DNA of 64,000 nt, from contig MKSV01000007.1 in assembly GCA_001897435.1 (NCBI GenBank), positions 1,302,001 through 1,366,000 of the forward strand, written 5' to 3'. Positions 29,180 through 36,352 of this stretch are shown here, piece by piece; positions within the stretch are counted from its first letter, which is position 1; every line of letters starts with the position of its first letter. The notes under the pieces are model-generated. The model made no database searches. It saw only the letters and a list, made by a program, of their open reading frames with translations, and was not told the origin of the DNA. The position numbers and the translations under genes are program-made. The stretch comes from Acidobacteriales bacterium 59-55. GTDB lineage: Bacteria; Acidobacteriota; Terriglobia; Terriglobales; Acidobacteriaceae.

Positions 29180-30480
29180 TCGGTTGTGCTCCAGGCCGCG
29201 CCCTGCGGAAAGGCGAAGCGGGTTAGGGATTCTTGGTGAACCTCGATGCTGTAGCCGGGCTGTCGCGGCAAAAGGTAGCGCCCGTTGCGAATCCGGACCG
29301 GATCGACGAAGTGTTCGTGCAGGTGATCGACGAACTCGATCACGCGGTCGTCGAGCGAGCCTGAGACGCTGAGAAAATCAAAGGCCGAGAGATGCTGCAC
29401 ATACTCGCACAGTCCCACGCCGCCGGCGTGCGGACAGACAGGGACGTTGAATTTGGCCGCGAGCAGGATGATGGCAAGGTTCTCATTAACTCCGGCGACG
29501 CGGCAACTGTCGATCTGCACCACGTCCAGCGCCCCGGCCTGCAAAAACTGCTTGAACATGATGCGATTGTGAACATGCTCGCCGGTCGCGATCCGCACCT
29601 CGGGCACCTCGCGCCGTATGCGCGCATGGCCGAGGATGTCGTCGGGATTGGTCGGCTCCTCCATCCACCACGGCTTCAGCTCGGCAAGCTGCCGGGTGCG
29701 GGCAATCGCCTCGGCGACGCCCCACTTCTGGTTGGCATCGACCATCAGCCTGTTCTCCCAGCCGATCTCCTCGCGCACGATGTGGCCACGGCGCAGATCG
29801 TCCGCCGCATCGCCGCCCACCTTCAGCTTGAAGTGCGTCCAGCCCTCCGCCAGTGCCTCTTTCGACAGCCGCCGTATCTTCTCCTCGCTGTACCCGAACC
29901 AACCCACCGACGTCGTATAAGCCGGGTAGCCCTTCTCTTCCAGCGGCGCCAGCCGCTCCGCCTGCCCCGCCCTCCGCGAGCGCAGCAGATCGAGCGCCTC
30001 TTCCGGCGAAAGCGCGTCATCGATATAGCGGAAGTCGATGGCGCCGATCAGCCGCTCCGGCTCCATCTCCGAGAGAAGCTGCCACAGCGGCTTGCCCTCG
30101 GCCCGCGCATACAGATCCCATAGCGCATTAATCAGCGCCGCGGCGGCAAGCTGGATCACGCCTTTCTCCGGCCCCAGCCAGCGAAACTGCGTGTCGTCGG
30201 TCAGCTCCCGCAGGAAGGCGCGGAAGTCGTCGGTGATCGACGCCAGCGTGCGGTTCACCGCGTAGCGCGACAGATACTGCGCCGCCTGCACCACCAGGTC
30301 CGTGCCCCGCCCCAGCGTGAACGAGAGCCCATAGCCCGCAAGCCCGCTGTTGGTCTCCACGATGCAGTAGGCAGCCGAGTAGTCCGGGTCCTTGTTCACG
30401 GCGTCGGAGCCGATATGATCGCGCGATGTTGGGAAACGAAGATCGATGACGCGGACTGCGGTAATAAGGATGTCGTTCAA
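29176..30480 (-). CDS. L-fuconate dehydratase (enolase superfamily)
   Basis: This 434-residue enzyme of the mandelate racemase subgroup dehydrates L-fuconate to 2-keto-3-deoxy-L-fuconate. All active-site residues are visible: K218 and K220 (HFKLKVGGD), metal ligands D248 (MVDANQKW), E274 (WMEEPTNP) and E301 (ATGEHVHN), and H351 (CPHAGGVGLCEY). The N-terminal TSRDHIGSDAVNKDPDYSAA segment is typical of fuconate dehydratases. It is coupled to the hydrolase gene by a 4-base overlap. Confidence 0.93.
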   Translation of the reverse strand: MNDILITAVRVIDLRFPTSRDHIGSDAVNKDPDYSAAYCIVETNSGLAGYGLSFTLGRGTDLVVQAAQYLSRYAVNRTLASITDDFRAFLRELTDDTQFRWLGPEKGVIQLAAAALINALWDLYARAEGKPLWQLLSEMEPERLIGAIDFRYIDDALSPEEALDLLRSRRAGQAERLAPLEEKGYPAYTTSVGWFGYSEEKIRRLSKEALAEGWTHFKLKVGGDAADDLRRGHIVREEIGWENRLMVDANQKWGVAEAIARTRQLAELKPWWMEEPTNPDDILGHARIRREVPEVRIATGEHVHNRIMFKQFLQAGALDVVQIDSCRVAGVNENLAIILLAAKFNVPVCPHAGGVGLCEYVQHLSAFDFLSVSGSLDDRVIEFVDHLHEHFVDPVRIRNGRYLLPRQPGYSIEVHQESLTRFAFPQGAAWSTTE

Positions 30481-30529
30481 GGTGGCGGCTTCCTGTCGGT
30501 AGTTTTTTTTGAGAGTTCTCAGTGCGCGT

Positions 30530-31279
30530 CTACGCTGCGGTCCAGCCGCCGTCGATGGGAATCAGAGCGCCGTTGATGAACTCGGCCTCGCGTGAGCAAA
30601 GAAAGCGAACCAGCGTGGCGATATCCTCGGGCGTCCCCAGCCGTCCGATCGGCTGGCGCGCCACCAGCTCGGCGCGAATCTTTTCCTTCTCGTGGGCGTG
30701 GTACTTGTCCAGATAGCCTTCGACGAACGGCGTCTGCACCGTGCCGGGAGCGATGCAGTTGATGCGCAGCTCCTTCGGATAATCGACCGCGATCTGCCGC
30801 GTCATCGCCAGCACCGCGCCCTTGCTGGCGCAGTAGGCGAACCGCTGCTTCACGCCCACAACCGAGGCCACCGAACCGATATTGACGATCGAGCCGCGCG
30901 CAGCCAGCAGCAGCGGAAACGCCGCCTGCGTCACCAGGAAGACGCTATGCACGTTGACCTGCATCACACGGGCAAAGTCCGCCTCCGACGTGCGCGTAAT
31001 GTCGCCCACCAGCCCGATGCCCGCGTTGTTGACGAGGATATCGAGGTGAGCAATGCCCGCGAGGGCGCGGGCAATCGAAGCCGAATCGGTCACGTCCATC
31101 GCAACCGCCTTCGCATGCGGCAGCTCGGCGGCAAGCGCTTCGGCCGCCGGCAGGTTGAGGTCGGCAATCACGACGTGCGCTCCGGCTCGGGTCAGCTCGC
31201 GGGCGGTCGCGGCGCCGATGCCGCTGGCACCGCCGGTCACAAGAGCGATCTTATTTTCCAGGCGAAATATATCTGTCAT
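30530..31279 (-). CDS. Short-chain dehydrogenase, probable 2-keto-3-deoxy-L-fuconate dehydrogenase
   Basis: This 249-residue classical SDR has cofactor motif TGGASGIG (15-22), NNAG (84-87), catalytic S136, Y149 and K153 (YCASK) and the PGTVQTPF loop. ATG 31279 gives the normal SDR N-terminus; the upstream in-frame ATG at 31324 would add 15 unrelated residues. It lies 49 bases upstream of the fuconate dehydratase gene on the same strand. That context suggests it oxidises 2-keto-3-deoxy-L-fuconate to the 2,4-diketo form. L-fucose dehydrogenase is the alternative. Confidence 0.87.
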   Translation of the reverse strand: MTDIFRLENKIALVTGGASGIGAATARELTRAGAHVVIADLNLPAAEALAAELPHAKAVAMDVTDSASIARALAGIAHLDILVNNAGIGLVGDITRTSEADFARVMQVNVHSVFLVTQAAFPLLLAARGSIVNIGSVASVVGVKQRFAYCASKGAVLAMTRQIAVDYPKELRINCIAPGTVQTPFVEGYLDKYHAHEKEKIRAELVARQPIGRLGTPEDIATLVRFLCSREAEFINGALIPIDGGWTAA

Positions 31280-31369
31280 AGGCTGAAATCCAATTGTTGC
31301 ACAAAACGAGAATACCGCATTCACGGGCTAGCTAAAAGTTACCGCAATTCCTAAACGCCACCGAATAAA

Positions 31370-31431
31370 CGTCATCTCTACCGAAGCCGCGCGGCATCAT
31401 CGCGCGGCGCAGCGGAGAGACCCCTGTATTT
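31370..31431 (-). repeat. Dispersed palindromic repeat, family 2 (copy 3, reverse)
   Basis: On the minus strand it begins AATACAGGGGTCTCTCCGCTG, has a central GCGCGATGATGCCGCGCGG palindrome and ends GGTAGAGATGACG. It sits in the 275-base divergent region between the SDR gene and the mutarotase gene, so any promoters for the two must flank it. Confidence 0.78.
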
Positions 31432-31554
31432 CTTTGCCTCGCTCCCGCCCGTTCACTGCGGAAACACTTTGCCATAAGAAAATGTTACTCTTCGATTGAA
31501 TTTATCCCCGTTCTTCCCCGGGGCTATCGAACAAATCCAATCCGCGGAGCAAGA

Positions 31555-31893
31555 ATGCCACGTTACTGCCTAGCACTGGACCTCAAGAACGACCAAGCCG
31601 CCATCGCGGAGTACAAACGCTACCACGTCAAGATCTGGCCCGAGGTCAAACAGAGCCTCTTCGACGCCGGCATCGAGGCAATGGAGATCTACCTCGCGGG
31701 AAATCGCCTCTTCATGATTATGGATACCAACGACGCCTTCTCCCTCTCCGCCAAGGCCGCCGCCGACGCCGCCAACGCCAAGGTGCAGGAGTGGGAGACC
31801 CTGATGGCTAACTTCCAGCAGGAGTTACCTCTCTCCACCCCGACTCAGAAGTGGGTGGTCATGGAAAAGGTGTTCGATCTCTCCGCCCAATAG
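31555..31893 (+). CDS. L-fucose/L-rhamnose mutarotase family protein
   Basis: This 112-residue protein of the RhaM-like mutarotase family (DUF718) has the pattern RYCLALDLKNDQAAIAEYKR, then HVKIWPEVKQSL and a conserved EIYLAGNRLFMIM strand. It interconverts the alpha and beta anomers of L-fucose or L-rhamnose. It is divergent from the fucose catabolic operon, which supports L-fucose as the sugar. Confidence 0.88.
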   Translation: MPRYCLALDLKNDQAAIAEYKRYHVKIWPEVKQSLFDAGIEAMEIYLAGNRLFMIMDTNDAFSLSAKAAADAANAKVQEWETLMANFQQELPLSTPTQKWVVMEKVFDLSAQ

Positions 31894-31964
31894 GTACAGA
31901 ATTCAGCGGCAAGAGTATGGTGGATAGGTATTTTGCCACCGGAAGTGAATGATTTCCCATCCGG

Positions 31965-32028
31965 CAGCTTTGCCCCGAGGTGCAAAGCTGCATCCAATGT
32001 CAGCAGCGGCTGGACCGTAGGCCGCTGC
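31965..32028 (+). promoter_or_regulatory. Structured 5' leader of the glycine-zipper lipoprotein gene
   Basis: Two hairpins stand in tandem. One has arms CAGCTTTGC/GCAAAGCTG with an 8-base loop (31965-31990), the other arms GCAGCGGC/GCCGCTGC with a 10-base loop (32003-32028). The second ends 11 bases before the GGAGG ribosome site. No known riboswitch class is matched. Transcription start is unknown, so the leader role is inference. Confidence 0.5.
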
Positions 32029-32049
32029 CAAATTTACGGAGGAAAGACC

Positions 32050-32886
32050 ATGATGAGCACGAAACCGTTAAAGATGTGGGGCGCTCTGGCGCTGGGCGCA
32101 GCGATAATCCTGAGCGGATGCAAGAGTTCTCCTCCCGCGGGCACGAAGAATGCGGATGGGTCGATTACCAACGCCGACGGGTCGGTCACCTATCCGGCCG
32201 GGGTCAAGCCACCGGTCGTGACCAAGAACGCCGACGGCTCCATCACCAACGCGGATGGCTCCACCACCTATCCCGCAGGCACCGCGCCTGCGCAGGCGGC
32301 CAAGCGCGAACCCGCCGCTCCGGCAAGGCAACAGGCGGCAAGGGCTCCGGCTGCTCCAGCCCCCGCCCCGGCCCCGGCTGTGGCCGAGTCGAAAGTCGTT
32401 CCCAGCGGAGCGGCTGTGCGCGTCAGCATGTCACAGACGCTCAGCGCAAAGCAGAGCAACGTAGGCGACAGCTTCAGCGGAGTCCTCAGCGGACCTCTGT
32501 CCACAAGTGACGGCGGCACTGTCTTCAAGAGGGGCACCGAGGTGGCGGGAACAGTCGTCGCCGCCAAGGGCCAGGGCCGCTTCAAAGGAGCAGGCGACCT
32601 CGCGATTCAACTGACCTCGATCGCCGGAATTCCCGTACAGGCATCCACCTATGAAGAGGTAGCCAAGGGCAAGGGCAAGCGTACAGCAACCCTGACCGGA
32701 GGCGGTGCCGGTCTCGGCGCAATCATCGGCGGTCTCGCGGGCGGCGGCAAGGGCGCTCTGATCGGCGGCCTCGCAGGCGCGGGCGCGGGCGGCGCAGGCT
32801 CGGCTCTGACCGGCAACAAGGACGTCGTCATCCCCGCCGAGTCGCAGATCACCTTCCGCCTCACCGCTCCCCTCACCGTGAAGTAG
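32050..32886 (+). CDS. Lipoprotein with ADGS repeats and a glycine-zipper tail
   Basis: This 278-residue protein has a lipobox LSGC (after LGAAIIL). Two near-identical repeats of about 26 residues (NADGSITNADGSVTYPAG and NADGSITNADGSTTYPAG) are followed by an Ala/Pro linker, a beta-rich central domain (about 120-215) and a glycine-zipper segment (LGAIIGGLAGGGKGALIGGL). It is probably anchored in the outer membrane with the zipper inserted in a membrane. ATG 32050 is preceded by GGAGG with 7-base spacing. The function is unknown. Confidence 0.82.
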   Translation: MMSTKPLKMWGALALGAAIILSGCKSSPPAGTKNADGSITNADGSVTYPAGVKPPVVTKNADGSITNADGSTTYPAGTAPAQAAKREPAAPARQQAARAPAAPAPAPAPAVAESKVVPSGAAVRVSMSQTLSAKQSNVGDSFSGVLSGPLSTSDGGTVFKRGTEVAGTVVAAKGQGRFKGAGDLAIQLTSIAGIPVQASTYEEVAKGKGKRTATLTGGGAGLGAIIGGLAGGGKGALIGGLAGAGAGGAGSALTGNKDVVIPAESQITFRLTAPLTVK

Positions 32887-32906
32887 CTTCATAACCGAAA
32901 AGTCTG

Positions 32907-32944
32907 AAAACCACGTCCCGATTCTGGGACGTGGTTTTTTGGAT
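32907..32944 (+). terminator. Rho-independent terminator after the lipoprotein gene
   Basis: The arms AAAACCACGTCCC and GGGACGTGGTTTT enclose loop GATTCT, and a T-run follows. The CCACGTCCC-AGA-GGGACGTGG core (minus strand) resembles the repeat that forms the tol-pal terminator, but the GGGGCACCC end is missing. Confidence 0.88.
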
Positions 32945-32963
32945 TAGAGCTATTTCCTCTCAG

Positions 32964-33050
32964 TGCAGATTCCTTTGTTTGTCATTCCCGAAGGGAATCC
33001 GCGTTTTGATCGAATCACTAAGACTACATCTGGAGAAGAACCGCATCTAG
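32964..33050. repeat. Dispersed intergenic repeat, family 1 (copy 3)
   Basis: The core TTTGTCATTCCCGAAGGGAA, the CGAATCACTAAG middle and the GAGAAGAACCGC-TCTAG end match copies at 4176 and 7335. It is non-coding, between a terminator and engB. Confidence 0.75.
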
Positions 33051-33115
33051 TCGCGCCCGATCTTATATCCGTTGCGCTTTTCCTGCCGCCGGCCATAGAA
33101 CGATAGACTGAAGCC

Positions 33116-33727
33116 ATGCCGCTGACCCCCGTCTTCCTGCTCTCCGCAACCGACGTCGCTCACTTCCCCGCTGAGTCGAAGACCTCGGGCGCGCCGGAGA
33201 TCGCGTTCCTGGGACGGTCAAATGTCGGCAAATCCTCGCTCATCAACTCGCTGCTCGGCTCCAAGCAGGCGCACACCTCGTCCACCCCGGGACGAACCCG
33301 GGCCATCAACTTCTTCGCGCTGCACGAGGGCGCGGGAAGCAAAATGAAGATCGCGCCGTCGCTCATCTTCGCCGACCTGCCCGGCTACGGCTACGCCAAG
33401 ATCTCGAAGTCCATCTCCGCTGAGTGGCCCAAATTCATTGAGCCGTACCTCGCCGATCGCGAGACGCTGGCGCTGTGCATCTGCCTGGTAGACACGAATA
33501 TTCCGCCGCAGCCGAGCGACACCCAGTTGATCGACTACTTCAAGCAGACCGAGCGGCCCTACCTGGTCGTCGGAACAAAATCCGACCGGCTCTCCAACAA
33601 CGTGCTGGCAAAGTCCATCGCCGCCTTGAAGCGAGAGCATGGGGTCGACGAGGTGCTCGCCGTCTCGTCCAAGACCGACGCCGGAACCAGGGCTCTCTGG
33701 CAGCGATTGATGGCCGTAGCTGGATAA
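33116..33727 (+). CDS. engB: Ribosome biogenesis GTPase EngB (YihA/YsxC)
   Basis: This 203-residue small GTPase is needed for large ribosomal subunit assembly. G1 is GRSNVGKS (33-40), G2 the conserved Thr in SSTPGRT, G3 DLPG (87-90) and G4 TKSD. The length and the AFLGRSNVGKSSLINSL-type start match EngB. It is a single gene, convergent with ino1. Confidence 0.95.
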   Translation: MPLTPVFLLSATDVAHFPAESKTSGAPEIAFLGRSNVGKSSLINSLLGSKQAHTSSTPGRTRAINFFALHEGAGSKMKIAPSLIFADLPGYGYAKISKSISAEWPKFIEPYLADRETLALCICLVDTNIPPQPSDTQLIDYFKQTERPYLVVGTKSDRLSNNVLAKSIAALKREHGVDEVLAVSSKTDAGTRALWQRLMAVAG

Positions 33728-33753
33728 AAGCAATAGAAACAGTAACTTAATAG

Positions 33754-33785
33754 AAAAGGTGGCTACAGATCTCTCTGTAACCACC
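33754..33785 (-). terminator. Terminator for inositol-phosphate synthase
   Basis: The arms GGTGG-TACAGA and TCTGTA-CCACC have one mismatch pair and a 4-base loop. Read on the minus strand they are followed by TTTTCTATT. It lies between convergent genes and may act mainly for the minus strand. Confidence 0.8.
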
Positions 33786-33803
33786 TAAACACTGTTTCTC
33801 TCG

Positions 33804-35150
33804 TTACATGCCGTAATATTCCAGTCCCAGGTGCGTGATGAGATCCTCGCCCATGATGTGGCGAAGGGTGTTTTTCAACTTGGTGTGCTGGATGAAAAGA
33901 TCGTGCTCCGGATAGACTCCCTGGGCATGTTGCGGCGCTTTGAAGAAGAAGCTGAGCCACTCCTGAATGCCCAGGCCGCGCAGGCTTGGAGTCCGTGCTG
34001 CAAGGTCCATGAAGAGGACCAGATCGAGCGCCAGCGGAGCGGCAAGGATGGAGTCGCGGCAGAGGAAATCCACCTTGAGCTGCATCGGATAGCCAAGCCA
34101 GCCGAAGATATCAATATTGTCCCAACCCTCTTTATTATCACCGCGAGGAGGGTAATAGTTAATGCGAACCTTGTGGTAAAGCTCCTTGTAGAGATCGGGG
34201 TAGAGGGCGGGCTGAAAGATGTATTCGAGCGCGCCCAGCTTTGACTCCTCCTTGGTCTTGAACGACTCCGGATCGTCGAGCACCTCGCCGTCGCGGTTGC
34301 CCAGGATGTTGGTCGAGTACCAGCCGCTGACGCCCAGAAGACGGGTCTTGAAGGCCGGGGCGAGCACCGTCTTGATGAAGGTCTGCCCGGTCTTGAAGTC
34401 CTTGCCGCAGATGGGAGCGTTCATCTTCTTTGAAAGCTCCTGTAATGCTGGTATATCAACGGTTAGGTTTGGTGCGCCGTTGGCGAAGGGGATGCCTTCT
34501 TTAAGCGCCGCCCAGGCATAGAGCATGGAGGGCGAGATGTTGGGATCGTCCTCGACCAGCCCCTTCTCGAAGGCTTCGAGCGTCTGGTGAACGGCGGTCG
34601 GCTCAAGGAAGATCTCAGTCGAGCCGGTCCAGATCATGACCTGCCGGTCGGTTTTGGTCTTGAATTCGGCGATGTCGTTGCGAATCTGGTTGGCGAGATC
34701 GCACTTGTTCTTGCCGGTCTTGATCTTCTTGCCGTCGAGCCGCTTGACGTAGTGCTGATTGAAGGCGGCGGGCATCGGCTCGATGGACTGGAGGAAGGGC
34801 TTGATCTCCTCCAACTGGTCGCGGTCGAGCACCTGTGCTGTCTTGGCTGCATCGTAGAGGTTGCCGCCGAAGATATCCCAGCCGGTGAAGACGAGATCGT
34901 CGAGCGGCGCGATGGGGGCGAAGTCCTTGATGAGCGGGCTGCGTCCTTCGGTGCGCTTGCCAAGCCGGATGGTTCCCATCTGGGTGGTGGAGCCGATAGG
35001 TTTGGCGAACCCGCGGCGAACGGCTTCTACGCCGGCGATAAGGGTGGTGGCGACGGCTCCCATGCCGGGAATCATGACGCCTAATTTTCCTGTTGCAGGT
35101 TTGATATCTGCCGCTGCCGGTCTGGCGGCATCCGAATCCGAGATAGACAT
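33804..35150 (-). CDS. ino1: Inositol-3-phosphate synthase
   Basis: This 448-residue MIPS-family protein turns glucose 6-phosphate into inositol 3-phosphate with NAD. Family features include GVMIPGMGAVATTL (NAD-binding start), GSTTQMGTIRLG, APLDDLVFTGWDIF, and the later LLGVSGWYSTNILGNRDG and KVDFLCRDSILAAPL segments. ATG 35150 is chosen because the upstream extension to 35399 lacks family features. Its product may feed inositol lipids or compatible solutes. A 56-base piece of the same gene is found at 42325-42380. Confidence 0.93.
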   Translation of the reverse strand: MSISDSDAARPAAADIKPATGKLGVMIPGMGAVATTLIAGVEAVRRGFAKPIGSTTQMGTIRLGKRTEGRSPLIKDFAPIAPLDDLVFTGWDIFGGNLYDAAKTAQVLDRDQLEEIKPFLQSIEPMPAAFNQHYVKRLDGKKIKTGKNKCDLANQIRNDIAEFKTKTDRQVMIWTGSTEIFLEPTAVHQTLEAFEKGLVEDDPNISPSMLYAWAALKEGIPFANGAPNLTVDIPALQELSKKMNAPICGKDFKTGQTFIKTVLAPAFKTRLLGVSGWYSTNILGNRDGEVLDDPESFKTKEESKLGALEYIFQPALYPDLYKELYHKVRINYYPPRGDNKEGWDNIDIFGWLGYPMQLKVDFLCRDSILAAPLALDLVLFMDLAARTPSLRGLGIQEWLSFFFKAPQHAQGVYPEHDLFIQHTKLKNTLRHIMGEDLITHLGLEYYGM

Positions 35151-35444
35151 ACTGAGCAAAACCCTTCCATGAAGCAATTTTCCGCTGTGCGGAAGAGTCA
35201 GTATCGCGCAGCAAACACAGGGGGAGCAAATGAGTTGAGCGCTCCAAAACGGAGTCAGCGATAACCTGCCCCACATAAGCGATAACGTAGAAAATCCTTG
35301 AAAACCGGCCATCCGAGAGCCGATGCTCCATCTCGAATGAAGTTGGACAAAACGGAGTGAAGTGAGAGGCAGCACGTCGCCGCACGAACCGGGGCTCATT
35401 GGACACAGCGTTGCTTCTGAGAGAATGGAAGCGGCACTTTATCC
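35151..35444. other. Divergent intergenic region, no gene seen
   Basis: It separates ino1 (minus) from the signal-peptide protein at 35445 (plus). No repeat family member, RNA gene or strong hairpin was recognised. Promoters for both genes should lie here but no convincing -35/-10 pair was assigned. Confidence 0.5.
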
Positions 35445-36263
35445 ATGAGAACTTTGCGAAGAATCCATCTGCGCGCACTCGCACTGATCGGCATCGCGTT
35501 GATGGTCGCGCCCATTGCGGCCCTCGCACAGACCGACGAAATCCAGGTCTACGACGCGAACATTGCGCCGCCAGGAATATTCGGCGTCATGGCGCACAGC
35601 AACTTTACCCCTGTGGGAAGGACTGAGCCCTCATACCCCGACGCCGTTATTGCCAATCATTCCTTCAACGGAGCATGGGAATGGGCCTATGGAGTCACTC
35701 CGTGGATGGAGCAGGGGCTGTATTTGCCCGTCTATTCGCCGTATTCCACCGGGCGCGGAGGGGCGATCGATGGTTTTAAAATCCGCGAACTGTTCGTCCG
35801 ACCCAACGCGCAGCAGCACAAGCTCTTCTGGGGTAACAACTTCGAATTCAGCTTCAACTACCACTATTGGGAGCCGCGCAAGTACACGGCCGAGATAAGG
35901 CCCATCGTCGGTGCAAACCTCGGCAAATGGGAGCTTATTTACAACCCGATTGTGGATACGGATTACACCGGCGGCCTGGCGGGACTGGAGTTCAACCCTT
36001 CCGGACGGATCGTGTACAACCTCAACGACAAATGGGATGTGGCTGCTGAGGTGTATGACGGCTTCGGACGTTTTCGAAGTTTCGACAGCCTGCACGATCA
36101 ATTCCATGAAGTGTGGGGTGCATTTGACCGCAACGGCAAGACCTGGAATATCGAAGCGGGCGTGGGCCGCGGTCTGACGGCTGGATCCGACCAATGGACG
36201 TTGAAGCTCATGATCTCGCGGGATATCAACAAGACACCCTGGCGCCTCCCCATCCACTTCTAA
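35445..36263 (+). CDS. Secreted protein, probable outer-membrane beta-barrel
   Basis: This 272-residue protein has a signal peptide (ending near IAALAQ). The mature part alternates aromatic and polar residues in strand-like runs (FEFSFNYHYWEPR, WELIYNPIVDTDYTGG, WTLKLMISRDIN) and ends in a hydrophobic residue (PIHF), which fits an outer-membrane barrel. I recognise no specific family. It is convergent with the efflux operon, so it is probably an independent gene. Confidence 0.7.
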   Translation: MRTLRRIHLRALALIGIALMVAPIAALAQTDEIQVYDANIAPPGIFGVMAHSNFTPVGRTEPSYPDAVIANHSFNGAWEWAYGVTPWMEQGLYLPVYSPYSTGRGGAIDGFKIRELFVRPNAQQHKLFWGNNFEFSFNYHYWEPRKYTAEIRPIVGANLGKWELIYNPIVDTDYTGGLAGLEFNPSGRIVYNLNDKWDVAAEVYDGFGRFRSFDSLHDQFHEVWGAFDRNGKTWNIEAGVGRGLTAGSDQWTLKLMISRDINKTPWRLPIHF

Positions 36264-36321
36264 TCCTTCCGTGTTGTATGCCGTTAAGGGCGTGGTTCCA
36301 CAGTTGTGGAGTGCAGGATAT

Positions 36322-36342
36322 CCAGTCGGAGACTCCGACTGG
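36322..36342. terminator. Possible bidirectional terminator between convergent genes
   Basis: The arms CCAGTCGGAG and CTCCGACTGG form a perfect 10-bp stem around one base between the 35445 gene and the efflux pump. There is no T-run on either side, so termination is likely but not certain. Confidence 0.5.
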
Positions 36343-36352
36343 CACGAGGGGG

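Noticed and set aside
31925-32049. Possible cyclic-di-GMP (GEMM-I) riboswitch before the lipoprotein
   Set aside because: Only GCAAAGC resembles the motif, and here it simply pairs with GCTTTGC; the conserved core and tetraloop receptor layout are absent.
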